This document shows, in pieces, positions 39,733 to 40,790 of a stretch of DNA of 40,790 bases (its first letter is position 1; each line of letters opens with the position of its first letter). The position numbers were made by a program, and so were the translations under genes. Origin of the DNA: an uncultured Alphaproteobacteria bacterium (GTDB lineage Bacteria > Pseudomonadota > Alphaproteobacteria > HIMB59 > GCA-002718135); the NCBI GenBank assembly GCA_902521325.1, contig CABYRE010000009.1, positions 1 to 40,790 of the forward strand, read 5' to 3'. The notes beneath the pieces are model-generated. The model saw only the letters and a program-made list of their open reading frames with translations. It did no database searches and was not told where the DNA came from.

Positions 39733-40790
39733 TTATTGTTTTCTTACACTATAAAGAAACAAACATGTATTAACAAACCAGATAAAGCATAAAACTTGAA
39801 CATTAAAAGTTAACCCAAAATAATCAGCAGAAAAACCAACTAAAGCAGGTCCTATCAAAAATCCACCCATTGCTAAAGTACTTAAATTAGCTGCTGTAGT
39901 ATTTATATTCTGTGTGGATTGTCTCAGCGCAAATCTTATTACAACTGGATAAAAGTTAGAAGAGCATATTCCTATCAAAAATATACCTAATAATATTATA
40001 TAAGGGTTCATAGTTAGTATTGAAAGAAAAAATAAAAAACAACCAATCAAACCTAAATAAGCTCCAACAAATTTTTCATTTAATAATTTTATTAAGTAAG
40101 ATCCTAAAAATCTTCCAATTGACTCTCCAGACCCCCAAGCAACGACAGCTAAACTAGCAAAAAATAAAGTTGTTTTTAATTCTTTTTCAAACCAAACTGC
40201 TGACCAATCACCAACAATTCCAACAGATGCATAGAATATAAATAGGTAAATACCAAAAATTAAGATTTTTAATTCTGGTAATTTAAATTTTTCAGATTTA
40301 TCGATACTGTCTTTATCTCTTGGAAATCCATATTGACGAATTAGAAAAAAACCAATTAATCCCATAAATGATAATAAAATAAATAAATTAAATGTAGAGA
40401 AATTCATAAATTGCCATAGAGATGAAAATATTGCACCGCACAGAAAACCAAAACTTAAAAATGCTCCCCAAAGAGGTTGTAAAATTTTATTTGTTTCTCT
40501 TTCAGCAATTCCTGTAATTGCTGTACATGTAGTATAAAATAGACCTACACCAAAACCACATGGCACAGAAGCGAGTAAAAAATGAAAAGAATTTTGAGAA
40601 TTAATCAAAATTATTGGAAATAATGAAAATATTAAAATGCCTATTGATAAAGTATTTTTAGAACCAATTTTAGGGATGATTAATCTTCCAGCAAATTGAC
40701 TAAATATTATTTGAATACCGGATAAAATCATAAAAAAGAAACCTAAAGATGTACTAGGCATCCCTATTTTATTCATAAAATATGGAAGAT
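39733..40790 (-). CDS. MFS transporter, N-terminus beyond the window
   Basis: The frame stays open to the right edge: codons before the internal ATG at 40776 read LPYF, matching FPWI in the paralogue at 17363-18517. The true start is therefore outside and the visible part is a fragment. About 10-11 hydrophobic helices remain, with AGRLIIPKIGSKNTLSIG, AWGSGESIGRFLG and NTTAANLSTLAMGGFLIGPALVGF matching the paralogue. The last three helices and the C-terminus are complete. Its substrate is unknown; a sugar or organic acid is possible. Confidence 0.85.
   Translation of the reverse strand, partial: LPYFMNKIGMPSTSLGFFFMILSGIQIIFSQFAGRLIIPKIGSKNTLSIGILIFSLFPIILINSQNSFHFLLASVPCGFGVGLFYTTCTAITGIAERETNKILQPLWGAFLSFGFLCGAIFSSLWQFMNFSTFNLFILLSFMGLIGFFLIRQYGFPRDKDSIDKSEKFKLPELKILIFGIYLFIFYASVGIVGDWSAVWFEKELKTTLFFASLAVVAWGSGESIGRFLGSYLIKLLNEKFVGAYLGLIGCFLFFLSILTMNPYIILLGIFLIGICSSNFYPVVIRFALRQSTQNINTTAANLSTLAMGGFLIGPALVGFSADYFGLTFNVQVLCFIWFVNTCLFLYSVRKQ

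Noticed and set aside
1-40790. rRNA, tRNA, CRISPR array, prophage or insertion sequence
   Set aside because: No tRNA-like or rRNA stretch, no regularly spaced repeats beyond the two aptamers, and no transposase, integrase or phage proteins among the frames.

Overview
The window is very AT-rich (poly-A/T tracts, AAA/ATT/TTA-dominated codon use), with short intergenic gaps and many 1-8 base gene overlaps. The gene content is alphaproteobacterial: phosphatidylcholine synthase, an Atm1-type exporter, an ATP-grasp/alpha-E/transglutaminase operon, an FeS-type photolyase and many ABC/MFS/DMT transporters. This fits a streamlined marine alphaproteobacterium (Pelagibacterales or HIMB59/AEGEAN-169-like). 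That placement is inferred from style and content, since there is no rRNA in the window.

Layout. Positions 1-9.6 kb hold two divergent operons around a shared promoter region at about 4977-5220. Leftward are a Tat-exported substrate-binding protein, its ABC ATPase, a hydantoinase-A-like protein, a DUF917 protein and the start of a hydantoin-racemase-like gene. Rightward are a second hydantoinase-A/DUF917 pair and the two permeases. One complete importer is therefore split over both operons, with duplicated cyclic-amide hydrolase pairs. Positions 9.6-14.4 kb hold a leftward sugar-importer operon (binding protein and two permeases, no ATPase) with an FGGY kinase and a 58-residue membrane protein. 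Positions 14.4-21.3 kb hold an Atm1-type exporter, an aldo/keto reductase, an MFS carrier, a sugar-nucleotide-type dehydrogenase and small membrane proteins.

Positions 21.3-24.8 kb are the most interesting part. A circularly permuted ATP-grasp, an alpha-E protein and a transglutaminase form a leftward operon. Its leader carries two tandem copies of an RNA I recognise as the glutamine (glnA) riboswitch aptamer, with covariation between the copies. The leader also has an 11-nt alternative pairing next to a Shine-Dalgarno hairpin, and a 17-codon upstream ORF ending 2 nt before the ATP-grasp start codon.

Positions 24.9-29.5 kb hold phosphatidylcholine synthase, a MutT-like Nudix protein, a photolyase, a lipoprotein, two very small ORFs and an FAD oxidoreductase. 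Positions 29.5-34.1 kb hold an AlaC-like aminotransferase, a membrane zinc peptidase and an 870-residue fusion of two cyclic-nucleotide-binding domains, a PlsC-like acyltransferase and an SGNH hydrolase. Positions 34.1-40.8 kb hold a leftward operon (TPR protein, D-apionate-lactonase-like protein, Gfo/Idh/MocA oxidoreductase), a DMT transporter, a YjbQ protein and an MFS gene cut by the right edge. No rRNA, tRNA, CRISPR array, insertion sequence or phage gene was seen.
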